NCBI GenBank assembly: GCA_028023455.1
Contig: JAQFVV010000186.1
Coordinates: 2,136,700 to 2,200,699, forward strand
DNA: 64,000 nt
Direction: 5' to 3'
DNA from: Epiperipatus broadwayi
Taxonomy: Eukaryota > Onychophora > Udeonychophora > Euonychophora > Peripatidae
Below, piece after piece: positions 25,272-36,730 of the stretch. A program made the translations under genes and the position numbers. How positions within the stretch are numbered: position 1 is the first letter of the stretch; every line of letters begins with the position of its first letter. The notes beneath the pieces are model-generated. The model ran no database searches, was not told the DNA's origin, and saw only the letters and a program-made list of their open reading frames with translations.

Positions 25272-25320
25272 GTTAGATCAATATTAACAAAATTTTATTC
25301 TACAAATATAATATTTCCAT
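25272..25320. repeat. right copy of a direct repeat flanking the hAT element
   Basis: This pairs with 22711-22760 in direct orientation. Both outer and inner sequences diverge beyond about 50 bases. Confidence 0.6.
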
Positions 25321-25324
25321 TATC

Positions 25325-26500
25325 TTAGTTAAGGAATTCTCTTGGGAAATATACAGATGTGAGTTAGGGTTCTAAACGGAAACAGATTTTTTCCGTTAAA
25401 AAATTCAAAAATGTGAACACACCAACAGAAACAGACAGGGCAAGTTAATATAAAAACATTTGAAAAAATATGCAACATCAATTTTCATTGTGATATTCCA
25501 TCTATAATATAAATCTCCATTTCATTCCATCAATTGTATAATATGAAGAAACTTTTGACAGATAATTCATAATTTCAAACAATATCATAGACCTGTTCAA
25601 TTAATTGTGTCTGATGATTTGACCAAATCAAAAGCAATATATAAAGCATTCCGACACTTCTTGACTTTTTTGGTATCAAAAACAATGGTTAGAGTTCTTT
25701 TTGGTGCTCCAAAACTACATTTAATCTGTGGTAACTTATGACTGGATGCATTTTATGCATGAACACCTGCCATCGCTATAATAATAATGATATTTTGGAT
25801 AATTACTGCAATTTAGTCTATTATCTTTATTTTCAGGAAATGGAATAGAAGCATTCATAAGACAATAAGCACATCTTCATGGGTCTATTTATTACTATAA
25901 AATTTCCATGTTTTTGAAGCAAAAATATTGCTACTTTATTTTAAAACTTATCAAGTATGTCATGCTCTACCTTTCCATTTTTAATATTACCATAAGCTGT
26001 TTTGACTTCATTATAATATCTTTGCTCAAATAGAAATGAGTAGATAGAACAGATCTCAATTGTACCATTATTGTAAAGATGATCGAAATACTCCACATCT
26101 ACTCAAAATAGTCATTACAAACAAGTGTTATTGATGAAGTAAATAGGATTGGGATGCTGTTCCTCAGATCAATATGTTTTCACTGCATCTAAGAAGATAT
26201 AGAATGGTTTTAATTTACTAATTACTTTTAATCCTTGTCAGTCATTGAATTTCTATATTCAGATCTTTATTAACAAGTTTCACATTTAATCTGCCAAACA
26301 GAAAATGTATTCCTTTAATAATAACAAACATTCCATACAGTAGATCCACTTGTATAATGCTTAGTAATCAGTCGACTTATTAACAGTCTTGCCCATGGGA
26401 TGATGATTGGTTTTTGAAAAACCCAAGACCTCCAAATATATATTTTGAACTAGATTCATATTTATATGACTATACAAATGAGCTGGGAATGAAAATATGT
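25325..26500. other. non-coding or decayed sequence, unassigned
   Basis: On the minus strand, near 25980-26110 and 25600-25750, fairly complex amino-acid strings can be read, such as LYNNGTIEICSIYSFLFEQR and FGAPKRTLTIVFDTKKVKK. They are separated by stops. They may be remnants of a transposon or gene, but I do not recognise the family. Confidence 0.3.
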
Positions 26501-26730
26501 TTTCATCTTGGGCTTCTACCTTTATAGTTAACTAAATAGTTAAAAGGTAATTGCTGGAGGGTTGCATTAGATCCTAAAATGTTTCTGTAGTGCTCATCCA
26601 AGGCTCCTCACTGATGAGAGCCACAAGCGAGAAAGTAGACAGGATATTGGATAAGTAGGTACTAGGTATGGATTTTATACACAAACCTTGTATCCATTGA
26701 TTACTAAGGCTTGCACTGGGTAGATATTTT
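26500..26730. repeat. family B repeat, partial (right half)
   Basis: This matches the right half of the family B element at 62880-63046. It has GGGTTGCATTAGATCCTAA, then CTCCTCACTGATGAGAG, then GATATTGGATAAGTAGGTAC and CATCCATTGATTACT, and ends near a worn terminal repeat. No left arm is present. Confidence 0.75.
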
Positions 26731-27289
26731 GGAAATGTAGGGGATTGTTATTCTTGGTAGATCGGTGCGGGGTACATTATTGTTTATTATATTATGAAAT
26801 CTTGTAATTTTATTTTTAATAGCTTTAAGTTTAAACCCTGCTGCAAACAGATCTTTAATAAAGTTTGTTTTCTTTCCTGCCTGCTTTGTATTTATATAGA
26901 TGCAAGTTTCTAAACAAAAATGCATTTAAGCCAGCAAATTTATGCAATGCAGGTGAGTTGGAGTTAGGGTGAATGCAGCTTCGCATTTCAAATGGTTTGA
27001 CTTATCATTTTATAATCTATCAAGTGACGATTTCTCGATGAGGTCGAGATATTTGAGTTCTTTATTGTTTTCATATGTAATGGTGAGTGAAAGTTTGAAG
27101 TAATTAAATTACTTATGTAATATTTCAGTTCATTTTAAGCTGGACTTTTACCACACCATGCCAATGACGAAAGAAAATTTATTGAAGCATGGACTTTAGA
27201 AAATTTAAGATACAGTCCCTGAAGATAAATATTTCATTTTTATTGTACATCTATATATAGTTATAAATATGCAAATGATATCAATGTCA

Positions 27290-28620
27290 TCTCTTTTAAC
27301 TATCAATCTACTTTTGGATGAGTCTCCCCATGTCTTATCCAGTTTTTCTAATCTCTGGATCTGCTATCCATATATCAGGAAGCTTCCTTTATTTGATTGA
27401 GCACTTCAATTCCATATCACTTAATGTTAATTCAACCAAAGTGGTCAATGATATTTGTTACTCATAAATATTTGTTTTGATCTCTTATTACACTATTATG
27501 TTTTCTTGACTAATCTGACTTTGTATTGTTGTTTTATTGCAATCTTCCTTTTAGCACTGACTTATTCAAATCAAAATACTCCTTTGAAGTTTAAATCTAT
27601 TATCAACTTTATCCATTGTTTCTATCTGTATTAATAATCAGATCAAGATATTTTCTTCTCATTTATGATAATTAATTTTTATTTCTTCTTAACAAACCCA
27701 TTAATAATTACTTTAGTCTTTTTAGCATTTATTTTTAATCTTACTTCTTAATATTCACCTGATCACTAATCCACTCAATATTCTAAAACTACTGTGAAAT
27801 TTTGCCACTATGCAATCAACATGTACTGTCTTTCCAATGTTAACATCAGTGTCCAGTGTAATCTAATTCCTAATGTTGCATATTTTGATATTCTGCAGAA
27901 TATGACTTTATTCTAGCTTTACATTTTATTGCTTGTTTTAATTCCAATAGAAATGCATATAGCATCAAATAATTTACAGAAATTCATATTGATTGATTAT
28001 TTCTATAATATTTTTATCGATTGTGGTAAAAACATTTTTAAATCCAAATTCTTTTCACTTATAAAATAGCCATCTTCAATTGCAGATGATTTGCAATATT
28101 CTTAATAAATACTTTGTATAAAACAGATAAACAAATGATAGATCAGTTATTTTTAATATCTTCTCTATCGACTTAAATATTATTACTATAGCATTCTTTT
28201 TATCATCTGATAAAGTTTTATCATTTAAATATTTGAAATATAGCAATTACCAACAATTTTTGTTTTCTTCACTTGCTTTTTTAAAACATTATCAATAGTT
28301 CCTTCATTTTCTGATAGGTTTAATTATATATATTAGTTCCTCATTTAAAATATTTGGCAAATCAAGATATGTAATAACTGTAGATAATAGTTGTGTTGCC
28401 TTTTGTTACTATGTAATTTTTTATACAACTTACATATATTTCATGATATAATTTTAGGAATAGCTGTTTTTTAAGAGTTATATTGTTTTTAGACTTAATA
28501 AATTACATTATCTTCTCATTGATTTTTGTCAAGTTTGCAACATCTTCAAAGTCTGTTAATATTTTAAAAGAACTTGCAACTTTTCATTTAAATTCATTAG
28601 AATGTTTCTGAGAGATAAAT
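27290..28620 (-). pseudogene. old RTE-like LINE copy, RT region
   Basis: Read on the minus strand the order follows the LINE at 12960-14500: the end of the endonuclease linker (about 28500-28620), KAPGNDG-like words near 28310, and DDKKNAIVIIF near 28190. Segments equivalent to 14040-14120 lie near 27850-27900. 'GACTAAAGTAAT' lies near 27711 and the equivalent of the TACCTTGG...ATTAATAC region near 27630. Divergence is high and no long frame survives. The copy is interrupted beyond 28620 by unrelated sequence with a family B fragment. Confidence 0.72.
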
Positions 28621-28729
28621 ATTAAATGCAAATAATGACTTTCTTAATAGTTTTTGTTTCTAGTTTTTGATTAACATGTATCTCACATCACTATTCAGTG
28701 ATGTCTTGCTGTGTTCAATGTATTAAAAA

Positions 28730-28890
28730 TATGATTTTGAATATATCACATGATCACTATTCCCTATGCTTACCAAAGTGTTAAAACAGAAGCTAAACTC
28801 TACATATAATAATGCCATTTACTGCAATCCAGAGTTATCAATGGGTACAAGAAGATTTGTGCATATAATTCCCATCTAGGTACAGTGCTT
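28730..28890. repeat. family B repeat, partial (left half)
   Basis: This matches the left part of the element at 62540-62700. Shared words include GATCACTATT, TATGCTTACC against TATGCTTGCT, AAACTCT, then AGAGTTATCAATGGGTAC and TTGTGCATA. The right half is absent. Confidence 0.72.
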
Positions 28891-28899
28891 TCATTTTTT

Positions 28900-31570
28900 C
28901 TTTACAATCTGTCACTTTTTTTTTATTGTTTCTATTATTTCCTGTTTATATTGTTTAATTTCTTTTATTTCTAACATTATTTGAGGTTGACTTTATTTCA
29001 TTTCTTTCTAAATTCTGTTAAACAGTTTGTATTATATTAGCCAGCATTTTTATCTCTGATATCTCATTTATTCTCTCTCCCACTTCTGGATTTTTGAAAG
29101 TGATGGGGTTATTTTCTTACCATCCTATCTCCTCAGGTGTCATACTATCACTTCTATCTTCAGCTTCCACTTTATAAATGTACAATATCAAACATGCTTA
29201 CTTATTCTAAAAGTAAATTTTCCTAAAATCAAAAAAAAAACTTTTCTAAATATTTGATTTTCAAATATTTGATTAAACTTTTTAACAAAAATAATAAGAT
29301 TAATTTTTCCTTACCTACTCTTTTACTTCAAACTTTATTCTCTTTTTCTAATTACTTTTTTTAATAATACACTTAAAGATGAACTCTTTCTCCAAACAAT
29401 CTTTCAATCTCAACACAATCACTATTCACTGGTCAACCTATCTATTTAATGAAAAAATTTCCTGACCGATTGCTAATATTTTATCAATTGCTTAAAAAAA
29501 TCATTGGGTTTATACTCAAGTCCATATATTGGCAGCTTTATTTAATAATTTTGCCTTATGTACTAGATCCATATACCTAATTACTTAAGGGTGCCACCAA
29601 ACTAGTTTACCAGTTCGAAAAATTCATTTTGGGTGAAGGAATATATGAGAATCTGGACATATTTTGATATAATAATTGTTCTAGATGCTAGCTCAGCTTT
29701 GAGTATGAGCCATATAACTGTTAAGCAATTAATAGATATCAGCAAACAAATGGCAGGCAAATTTAAATAAATAGAATAATACTGTTTATTCATTTCTGAG
29801 TTTAGGTTAAAAAAAAAATTAAATATAAAAAAATAAACCTTCCCCAAACAAAATTAAATATAAAAAAAATAGGGTTCCTTCATGGATGAGTCCCATCAGG
29901 TAAGACTTAAGTGAAAATTTGATTCACACTGTAGGAAATATCCCAGCAAAAGCAAACACTATCAAATTATTGATACGAAAAAAAACAATGATTCTTAAGA
30001 GGTAGAGATATTGTATAATTTTACTATTATATTTACTAACTTATATTAGATCTACATAACTTGCTAAGGCACAGTGTAATATGACACCAAGGAGATTGTG
30101 GACTTACAATGGGCCATCTTATTGCACACAACACCCGTAAACAAACACAATTTACTTGATGTAGACTGTGATAGCCAGCAAAAGTCTGACTTTTATACTT
30201 GCCTATTAATCATATCATTACTAACCTCTACAGACTTGTATGAAATGCTAAGGCACATTGTGGTGTGACCGAACTTAAGCCACACAAAAGAGATACAGTG
30301 GATTTACAATGGCCATCATATTACACAGAACAGCCATAACCAAATATGATTTAATATACATAGGCTATGATAGCCCACACAAGTCTGACTTTTACATTTC
30401 AATATTCCTTATACAGTACATACATATAACTAAAAATTTTAAACATTCTGTAGGAATAAATTTATTAACAAAATATTAATCTATGAATTATTTAATAAGA
30501 ATTTCATTTGCTTTTGATTGCTGTCATCACTAATAACAGTGAATTATGAAATTGATTCAATCAAAATAAAATAGAAATTTAAACATTAAAATAATATTTT
30601 GTTAGTCAATGATCTGAATTATTTAATTTAACTTAAATACCTAAATAAACCTCTATCACAATAATAAAACTCATCCATGAAGAAATTAGAAAATGCACAA
30701 CATATATTAGCTATACATATTAGTTACTTAATTTAAATCACAGAAATGATTTTATAGTAAATATATATGTTATCAAACTACAATGACTAAAGACTAGATT
30801 ATTGGATATACATAAAATTCTCACATTTTACTGGGAGACTTATACTGCACAACTTTTGGGAGTACGTACTTCATTTGTCAGAGAGAAGTTTCAGTGTCCA
30901 AGCCGTTGATCAAAAAACCACCAAGTTGATCAGGCCAGTAGTTTATACCATGAAGGGAATTAGAGTTATGCAATAATAGATGAGTTTGTCATTGGGATAG
31001 CTTTTAACCACACATACTATCAATAAAAACACTGTGGAAATTATTAATGCTACTACTACTAATAATAATATTTGTTATTATTATTTGATTTATCATCCTA
31101 AAAACATATAATGATAACATTACATTTAGTCAAATGAAAGTGTTAGATAAGAGCAAGTACAAAATATATATTTAATCATAACTGATTAATAAGTTATTGA
31201 ACACATACAAATTATTTTATAAAAAATGTAGATAGCTCATAATCATTTTTTATAAGATTAAATAATTTTTTTTGATAAAGGCATTGTGTGAATCACTGCT
31301 CTGATATGGAATTCAATTTATGGTTTAATTTCATATTATAATTTGCCATGACTAATCAAATTTCAAAAAAGATTTAATTTTAATAATGACAGTATTTAGG
31401 ATTTGACACCTTTATACTGCAAATATTAAATTTTCTATTTTGATAAGAAATATAAAGAAAACTAATATTTTGAATCTAAATAATGTTTACAAAAAATGAT
31501 AGAATTAAAGGAAATTATGTTTTTAAAATGTTAAATATTGTATATGAAAAATTTAGAGATCTCAATATAT
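28900..31570. other. AT-rich non-coding stretch with a local tandem repeat
   Basis: No gene is recognised. A two-copy tandem repeat lies at 30050-30405 (listed). Short A-rich duplications occur near 29800-29870. The minus-strand open frame at 29602-29847 has no recognised domain. Confidence 0.5.
30050..30405. repeat. two-copy tandem repeat, about 177 bp
   Basis: Copy 1 starts TCTACATAACTTGCTAAGGC at 30050; copy 2 starts TCTACAGACTTGTATG at 30227. Both contain GCTAAGGCACA, GTGGA or GTGGAC followed by TTACAATGG, ATTGCACA/ATTACACA, and AAGTCTGACTTTTA. No frame is conserved between the copies. This is a local satellite-like duplication. Confidence 0.78.
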
Positions 31571-31574
31571 ACAA

Positions 31575-32045
31575 TTGATAGTTGAAGAGTGCTTGAAAGT
31601 TTGTGTTCAAGCAATCTATAATTATATCAAATTTCCAAGTATATTAAATTATATTTGTATTCTAATATTACAGATTCAGCATGTATCATGCCATCCCTCA
31701 TATGCATTTAAATGGAGAAGGATGTATATATGAGGGATCAGAATGAATTGTCAACATGGACATCACAATAAAAGATTTGGGCATTTCATCATCAGATTTT
31801 AAGTTGTATAGATGGCTGAAGAGTTGGAGGATAGAGTACATTGAAGTCCATTAAAGTTTGGAGATTTGTTATCTTAATATAAACAGAGTATTGATTATAT
31901 ATACGTGTGGGAAATAATGATCTGGAGCAATTGATGAATTCTGGTTCAGCATGAAATACATATAAAGGGTGCTTGAAAGTCTGTGTTCAAATACTCTACA
32001 ATTGCATCTAATTTTCAAGTATATTAAATTATACTTAATATAGGG
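31575..32045. repeat. family A repeat, opposite orientation, with duplicated end
   Basis: The reverse complement matches the unit at 16627-17047: AACAGAGTATTGATTATATA, GTGTGGGAAATAATGATCTGG, CTGGTTCAGCATGAAATACA. The unit end 'GTGCTTGAAAGT' appears at 31589 and again at 31969, so a partial second unit is joined head to tail, as at 17058. Copies therefore tend to occur as short arrays. Confidence 0.8.
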
Positions 32046-32069
32046 AGCATACCAATAGTTCAAACAAGC

Positions 32070-33545
32070 TCTTATTGATAAGTGTGGTAAGAGAAAGATA
32101 TTTAAAATATTTATCTACAATATTCCTATCCCCAGACCAATTGTTTTGAACTTTTTGCTCTCTTCAGTGAGATGCTCTTTAACATTTAAATGTAATAAAA
32201 ATCTATAATTTGTATTTTCTTCTTATATAAATATATATTTTAAAGTTTATAATATATTGATTTAAGTATTATATTTCTCACCCTATATAAAAGCTAAATA
32301 CTGTTATTAGAAGACAAAATATTAAATTTCAATTGTGTTGAAATATATAGTTACAATATATATTATAATAGTCAGCTACATATGCTTAAAGCATTTGAAC
32401 TTAATTTAATTTATAGAGGCATCACCTGACATTAAACATTAGAAAATAGACCAGCAGATATATTGTAACTAAAAATAATCTGATAGCTCAGATGTTATTT
32501 TGCAAAGCTGTATTAAAAAACAAAGCTGCCATGGGCATATGCGCTCATATATATGTCTGACTTGAGTACACTGATTTAAAAGAATAAGAAAAAAAACTAC
32601 TTAAGCATTTAGTCATGTTATTATATATTTTATAAAGTTACTTTCTAATGAGTGATTAACAATGAAATTATTTGGATATATGAAATAATTTTAATTCCGT
32701 AGTTTATAAAGATCTAGGGCATTTTGAACCCTTTTTAATTTACCTTTTTTTAAATTGGTTTTAATAAAATCTTCCACATTTTTATAGTAAATTTGATAAA
32801 AAAACTAAATATGATATTCAAATTTTGAAATTGATATTTAAATGTTGTTGGCAATATTTTTTTCTTTCTTCCTATCAACTAATATAGATAAAGGAATGGA
32901 AAAATATATTGTTTTCCTTTTGTTTATATTTGTATCAAATAAAGATATGTTTATAAATTTGTTTCCACAACATGTGAATGAAATAAAGTAAATGTATAAT
33001 AAAAAAAACATGTCAAAAAAGAAAGGTCAAATATTATAATAAGCTGGTGATGGTGTCATGATGGTTGAAAAACATGTTGAAGAGCATAAAATAGATATGA
33101 ATATATGTCTACATCAACAATGAAGGCATTCCACTACTGTCCAGTATATTTAAAGATTCAACTCAAAAAGCAGCACTGCTCTGATCTCGTGCAGAGAAGA
33201 AAAACCAATCATAAAAACCGTTTTCCACAGTAACATAGATAACTATATTTTTCTGACTATTTGTAAAGTATCTTTCAATATTCCAGTTATAATAGCTAGT
33301 ATGATTTTGGCTAAAAAATTAACTGCTATGCGTGGCTAGGCAACAAAAAAACCCTCACCAGTCAAAATACTCAGAATGAGTTTGAACCAAGATATACAAA
33401 TATGTATAGTAAATTTTCATTCAAATAAATGTAAAAGTTGAATGGCTAACAAAATTGAAATAAAAACGATTAAATTGAAATATATATAATAGTATTAATC
33501 AATGAGATGATGATTTAAAGCTGAATATAAATCTTGCCAAAAGTA
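32070..33545. other. AT-rich non-coding stretch
   Basis: Nothing is recognised. The patch near 33040-33230 is less AT-rich and may be an old repeat fragment. Confidence 0.5.
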
Positions 33546-33547
33546 TT

Positions 33548-33625
33548 TTTGATTTGTTTTGTTTTTTTAAATTTCAATTTAATTTTTATTTGATTTGTTT
33601 TGTTTTTTTAAATTTCAATTTAAAA
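33548..33625. repeat. two-copy tandem repeat, 41-bp period
   Basis: 'GATTTGTTTTGTTTTTTTAA' occurs at 33551 and again at 33592, each followed by ATTTCAATTTAA. The copies are almost identical, so the duplication is recent. Confidence 0.85.
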
Positions 33626-33639
33626 AAAATTAAATTTGA

Positions 33640-33870
33640 AGGGGCCAAACTTTTTGAATATAAAGTTTATATTCGTAAAACTTATTAACAACACACAATC
33701 ATCATCATTTAAAAATTATTAACATCATCACTGCATGACCCCTAGTGAATTTCATGATTTCACAGGGTTGTAGATATTAAATAGCATATTGGATATTAAA
33801 AGAACAATGTTTGGATTGAATTCGATAAGCAAGTACAAACTAATGGAATGCATAAATAAAAATTGTTGCA
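33640..33870. repeat. family D dispersed repeat, copy 1
   Basis: This is in direct orientation with 34385-34625. Shared words in order are AAAACTTA, ACAAATTATT-like, TGCATGACCCC against CATGCCCC, ATGATTTC(T)CAGGGTT, TAGCATATTGGAT and GGATTGA. The boundaries are approximate. Confidence 0.7.
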
Positions 33871-34384
33871 TATATACTTGCAATTATTAATATGTATACA
33901 AAATATGAAATATAAAAGACATTTTAAATTTATGTCTAAGGCCTTATAAAATGAAAACATCTTACAATGTTTAATATTTAAATAGTTCCAAACTATGGTT
34001 TTCTGTAGATATTATTTTTGTAATATATTTACAATTAATATATTTATGATTGTCTTCATTCATTACTTCGAAGATGGTAGTTTTTCTATGTAGGCACTGG
34101 CAATGTCACACATAAAATACTGCAGCATTGATAATATTACAAAAGATGTAATATCAGTTGGTTTTGGCAAACTTGAGTTAGTTTCAATATCTGACTCCAT
34201 TTTCCAGACATTATGGTTAGTGTATTTTTTGTTGCTGTAATTTGGCTAATTATTTATATAGTGAAAGGTGAATGGTTAACCAATGTCATAATGATGATTT
34301 ATAAGTATGAGTCCTTCTAAAAGTATTTTGTTTTTCAGTTTCAATAAAATAAAATAAAAATGAAATTCTCAAACACCAAACCTA

Positions 34385-34625
34385 AAAGGTTTATTTTTGG
34401 AAAACTTACTAACATATGGTAATTATCATTTACAAATTATTGCTGCCATCTTTACATGCCCCCCCCCCCATGAATGCCATGATTTCTCAGGGTTATGGAT
34501 AGTAAGTAGCATATTGGATCTTAAAAGCATAATGTCTGGATTGAGTTCCATAAGGAAACAAAGAAAATGGATTAATAAAAAAATAAACAGTTTATTAATA
34601 ATGAGTGCATAAATTAAAGCTATTA
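34385..34625. repeat. family D dispersed repeat, copy 2, with poly-C
   Basis: This is the second copy of the unit at 33640-33870. It carries a run of C at about 34460-34470 where copy 1 has GACCCCTAG. A plus-strand open frame covers it but is not conserved in the other copy, so it is not coding. Confidence 0.7.
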
Positions 34626-34831
34626 CAAATTCTCAAACTTTGAAACAAAAAACCTAACAAAAAATGATTCAATGTGCACATAGTTTTGTTTCATTTATGA
34701 TGAATGGTCACCACATTGATATACTGTTACTACAGTTTTGACAGAAAAAATGAATTGTTGCTCAAATAAGCAAAAATGATATTTCTGGAACTGCACTAAC
34801 TCTAAATCAAAATAGTAAAAATTACAATTTC

Positions 34832-36256
34832 TCAAGGTAATAGAATAACAATCACTAAAACCTCTTGATGAGTAAAATGATCATTTTCATGACTTTCCCA
34901 ATCATTTTTAACAACTGCTTTGTAATCACACAATCGACAAATAAAGTCTTGATTAATAATTAAAGACTTATCTGCCCTATTTTTTGAGTTATTATTTAAA
35001 AAAACCCTTTTGTTCTTAAATACACACAACCTACATTGAAAAGGCTTCTCTGCAATGTGTATTTTTTTGTGACATTTTAATATATTTTTACTACTAGTCT
35101 TGATGGGACAAGATGTGCATTGAAATGTTTTTTCTTCTGAATGCCTTCTTTCATGTATGCTTAACTTGTATTTTCTCACTGTCTTGAATCCACACAAACT
35201 ACAATGAAAAGGCTTCTCTGTTGTGTGTCTTCTTTCATGAAATTTTAATCGATATTTAACACTAGTCTTGAAAGGACACAATGGGCATTGAAATGGTTTT
35301 TCTCCTGTATGCCTTCTTTCGTGTATGCTTAATGTATGTTTTGTTACTGTCTTGAATTCACACAAACTACATTGAAAGGGCTTGTCTCCAGTGTGTATTC
35401 TTTCATGAGATTTTAATCGATTTTTAGCACTAGTCTTGAAGGTACAAAATGTGCATTGAAATGGTTTTTCTCCGGTGTGCCTTCTTACATGTAATCTTAA
35501 TCTATGCATCACTGCTGTCTTGAATTCACACAAATTACAGTGGAAAGGCTTCTCCCCAGTGTGCCTACTTTCGTGATATTTTAATCGGATTTTAGCACTA
35601 GTCTTGAAGGTACATAATGCACATTGAAATGGTTTTTCTCCTGTATGCTTTCTTTCATGTAACCTTAAATTACATTTTCGAACTGTCTTGAATTCACACA
35701 AACTACATTGAAAAGACTTCTCCCCAGTGTGGATTCTTTCATGAGATTTTAATAGTGTTACAGTAGTAGTCTTGAAAGAACATATTCTGCAATGAAATGG
35801 TTTTTCTCCTGTATGCCTTTTTTCATGTAAGCTTAACTCATATTTTGACACTGTCTTGAATTCACACAAACTACATGCAAATGGCCTCTCTTCAGTGTGC
35901 ATTCTTCTTTCATGAGATTTTAATTGAGTTTCACTAGTAGTCTTGAAGGGACACGATAGACATTGGAATGGTTTTTCTCCTGTATGCCCTCTTTCATGTA
36001 TGCCTAACCGATATTTTGCTAATGTCTTAAATTCACATGAACTGCATTGAAAAGATCTCTCACCAGTGTGTATTCTTTCATGAGATTTTAATAGATTTTT
36101 GGTAGTAGTCTTGAAGGGACACAATGTGCATTGAAATAGTTCTCCTGCATGCCTTTTTTCATGTATGCCTAACTGATATTTTGTTAATGTCTTAAATTCA
36201 CACAAACTACATGGAAAATGCTTCTGTTCTTTGTGTATTCTTTTGTTTGTTTTCAT
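34832..36256 (-). CDS. C2H2 zinc-finger array protein (about 15 fingers)
   Basis: A single open frame of 474 residues on the minus strand, ATG at 36256. It holds 14 complete C2H2 fingers in a row joined by HTGEKPF-type linkers, one degenerate finger (CRLCVFKN, histidines lost) and a last separate finger (CRLCDYKAVV with H-x4-H). Such proteins are nuclear and usually bind DNA as transcription regulators. Fingers alternate between a CxxCEFKT type and a CxxC(P/S/T)FKT type, so the array grew by duplicating a two-finger, 168-bp unit. The residues at the helix contact positions differ from finger to finger. No KRAB, BTB, ZAD or other accessory domain is seen. The start is uncertain: broken fingers continue upstream in other frames, so this may be the surviving part of a longer gene. 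No intron is visible. Confidence 0.82.
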   Translation of the reverse strand: MKTNKRIHKEQKHFPCSLCEFKTLTKYQLGIHEKRHAGELFQCTLCPFKTTTKNLLKSHERIHTGERSFQCSSCEFKTLAKYRLGIHERGHTGEKPFQCLSCPFKTTSETQLKSHERRMHTEERPFACSLCEFKTVSKYELSLHEKRHTGEKPFHCRICSFKTTTVTLLKSHERIHTGEKSFQCSLCEFKTVRKCNLRLHERKHTGEKPFQCALCTFKTSAKIRLKYHESRHTGEKPFHCNLCEFKTAVMHRLRLHVRRHTGEKPFQCTFCTFKTSAKNRLKSHERIHTGDKPFQCSLCEFKTVTKHTLSIHERRHTGEKPFQCPLCPFKTSVKYRLKFHERRHTTEKPFHCSLCGFKTVRKYKLSIHERRHSEEKTFQCTSCPIKTSSKNILKCHKKIHIAEKPFQCRLCVFKNKRVFLNNNSKNRADKSLIINQDFICRLCDYKAVVKNDWESHENDHFTHQEVLVIVILLP

Positions 36257-36730
36257 GTTTTCTTACCAATTCATTACTTGCTGTCTTGAATCCACACAAA
36301 CTACATTGCAAAAGCTTTTCTCTATGTGCACTTTCATGTAGTATATAAGTACTTTTAGAATTGGTTTTGAATTCACATAAAGAACACTGAAAAAAAATTT
36401 CTGTATCATGTCTTCTTTCATGTTGCATTAAATTCATTTTACATGCAGTCTTGAATTTACACTTATTGCGGTGAAAAGTTTTTCTCCTGTATGTTCTATT
36501 CTGTGTAAGATTAATACATTTTGTGCATAGTCTTAACTATACATTTTGTGCATAGTATTAACTATTAGTCCTGAATTCACACAAACCCCAGTGAAAAGGT
36601 TTACCACCACTATGGGTTCTTTCATGTGTTCTTATAGAATTCTTATAAAAAGTTTTCAATTCACACAAAGGGCAAAAAAAAGCTTTCTTTTGCAATAGGC
36701 TTTCCCATAGTGTTTTACATATAGTTTTTA
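36257..36730 (-). pseudogene. degraded upstream fingers of the C2H2 array
   Basis: Reading toward lower coordinates, the sequence gives an intact finger AFFCPLCELKT with RTHERTH near 36690. Next is a finger with Trp for its first Cys (FHWGLCEFRT), an in-frame stop, then HRIEHTGEKLF in a second frame. A finger with Arg for Cys (HRNKCKFKT) follows. Two more fingers lie in the frame at 36207-36437 (FFQCSLCEFKT, LLQCSLCGFKT). That frame overlaps the start of the main ORF out of register, so a frameshift separates them inside a finger's H-H segment. A short tandem duplication ('TTTTGTGCATAGT' near 36515 and 36546) sits beside the in-frame stop. Confidence 0.75.

Noticed and set aside
25600-26110. 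Possible decayed gene on the minus strand
   Set aside because: Strings such as IKCSFGAPKRTLTIVFDTKK are complex but frequent stops and lack of a known motif prevent a call.
34397-34612. 71-codon frame
   Set aside because: It overlaps the family D repeat and is not conserved in copy 1.
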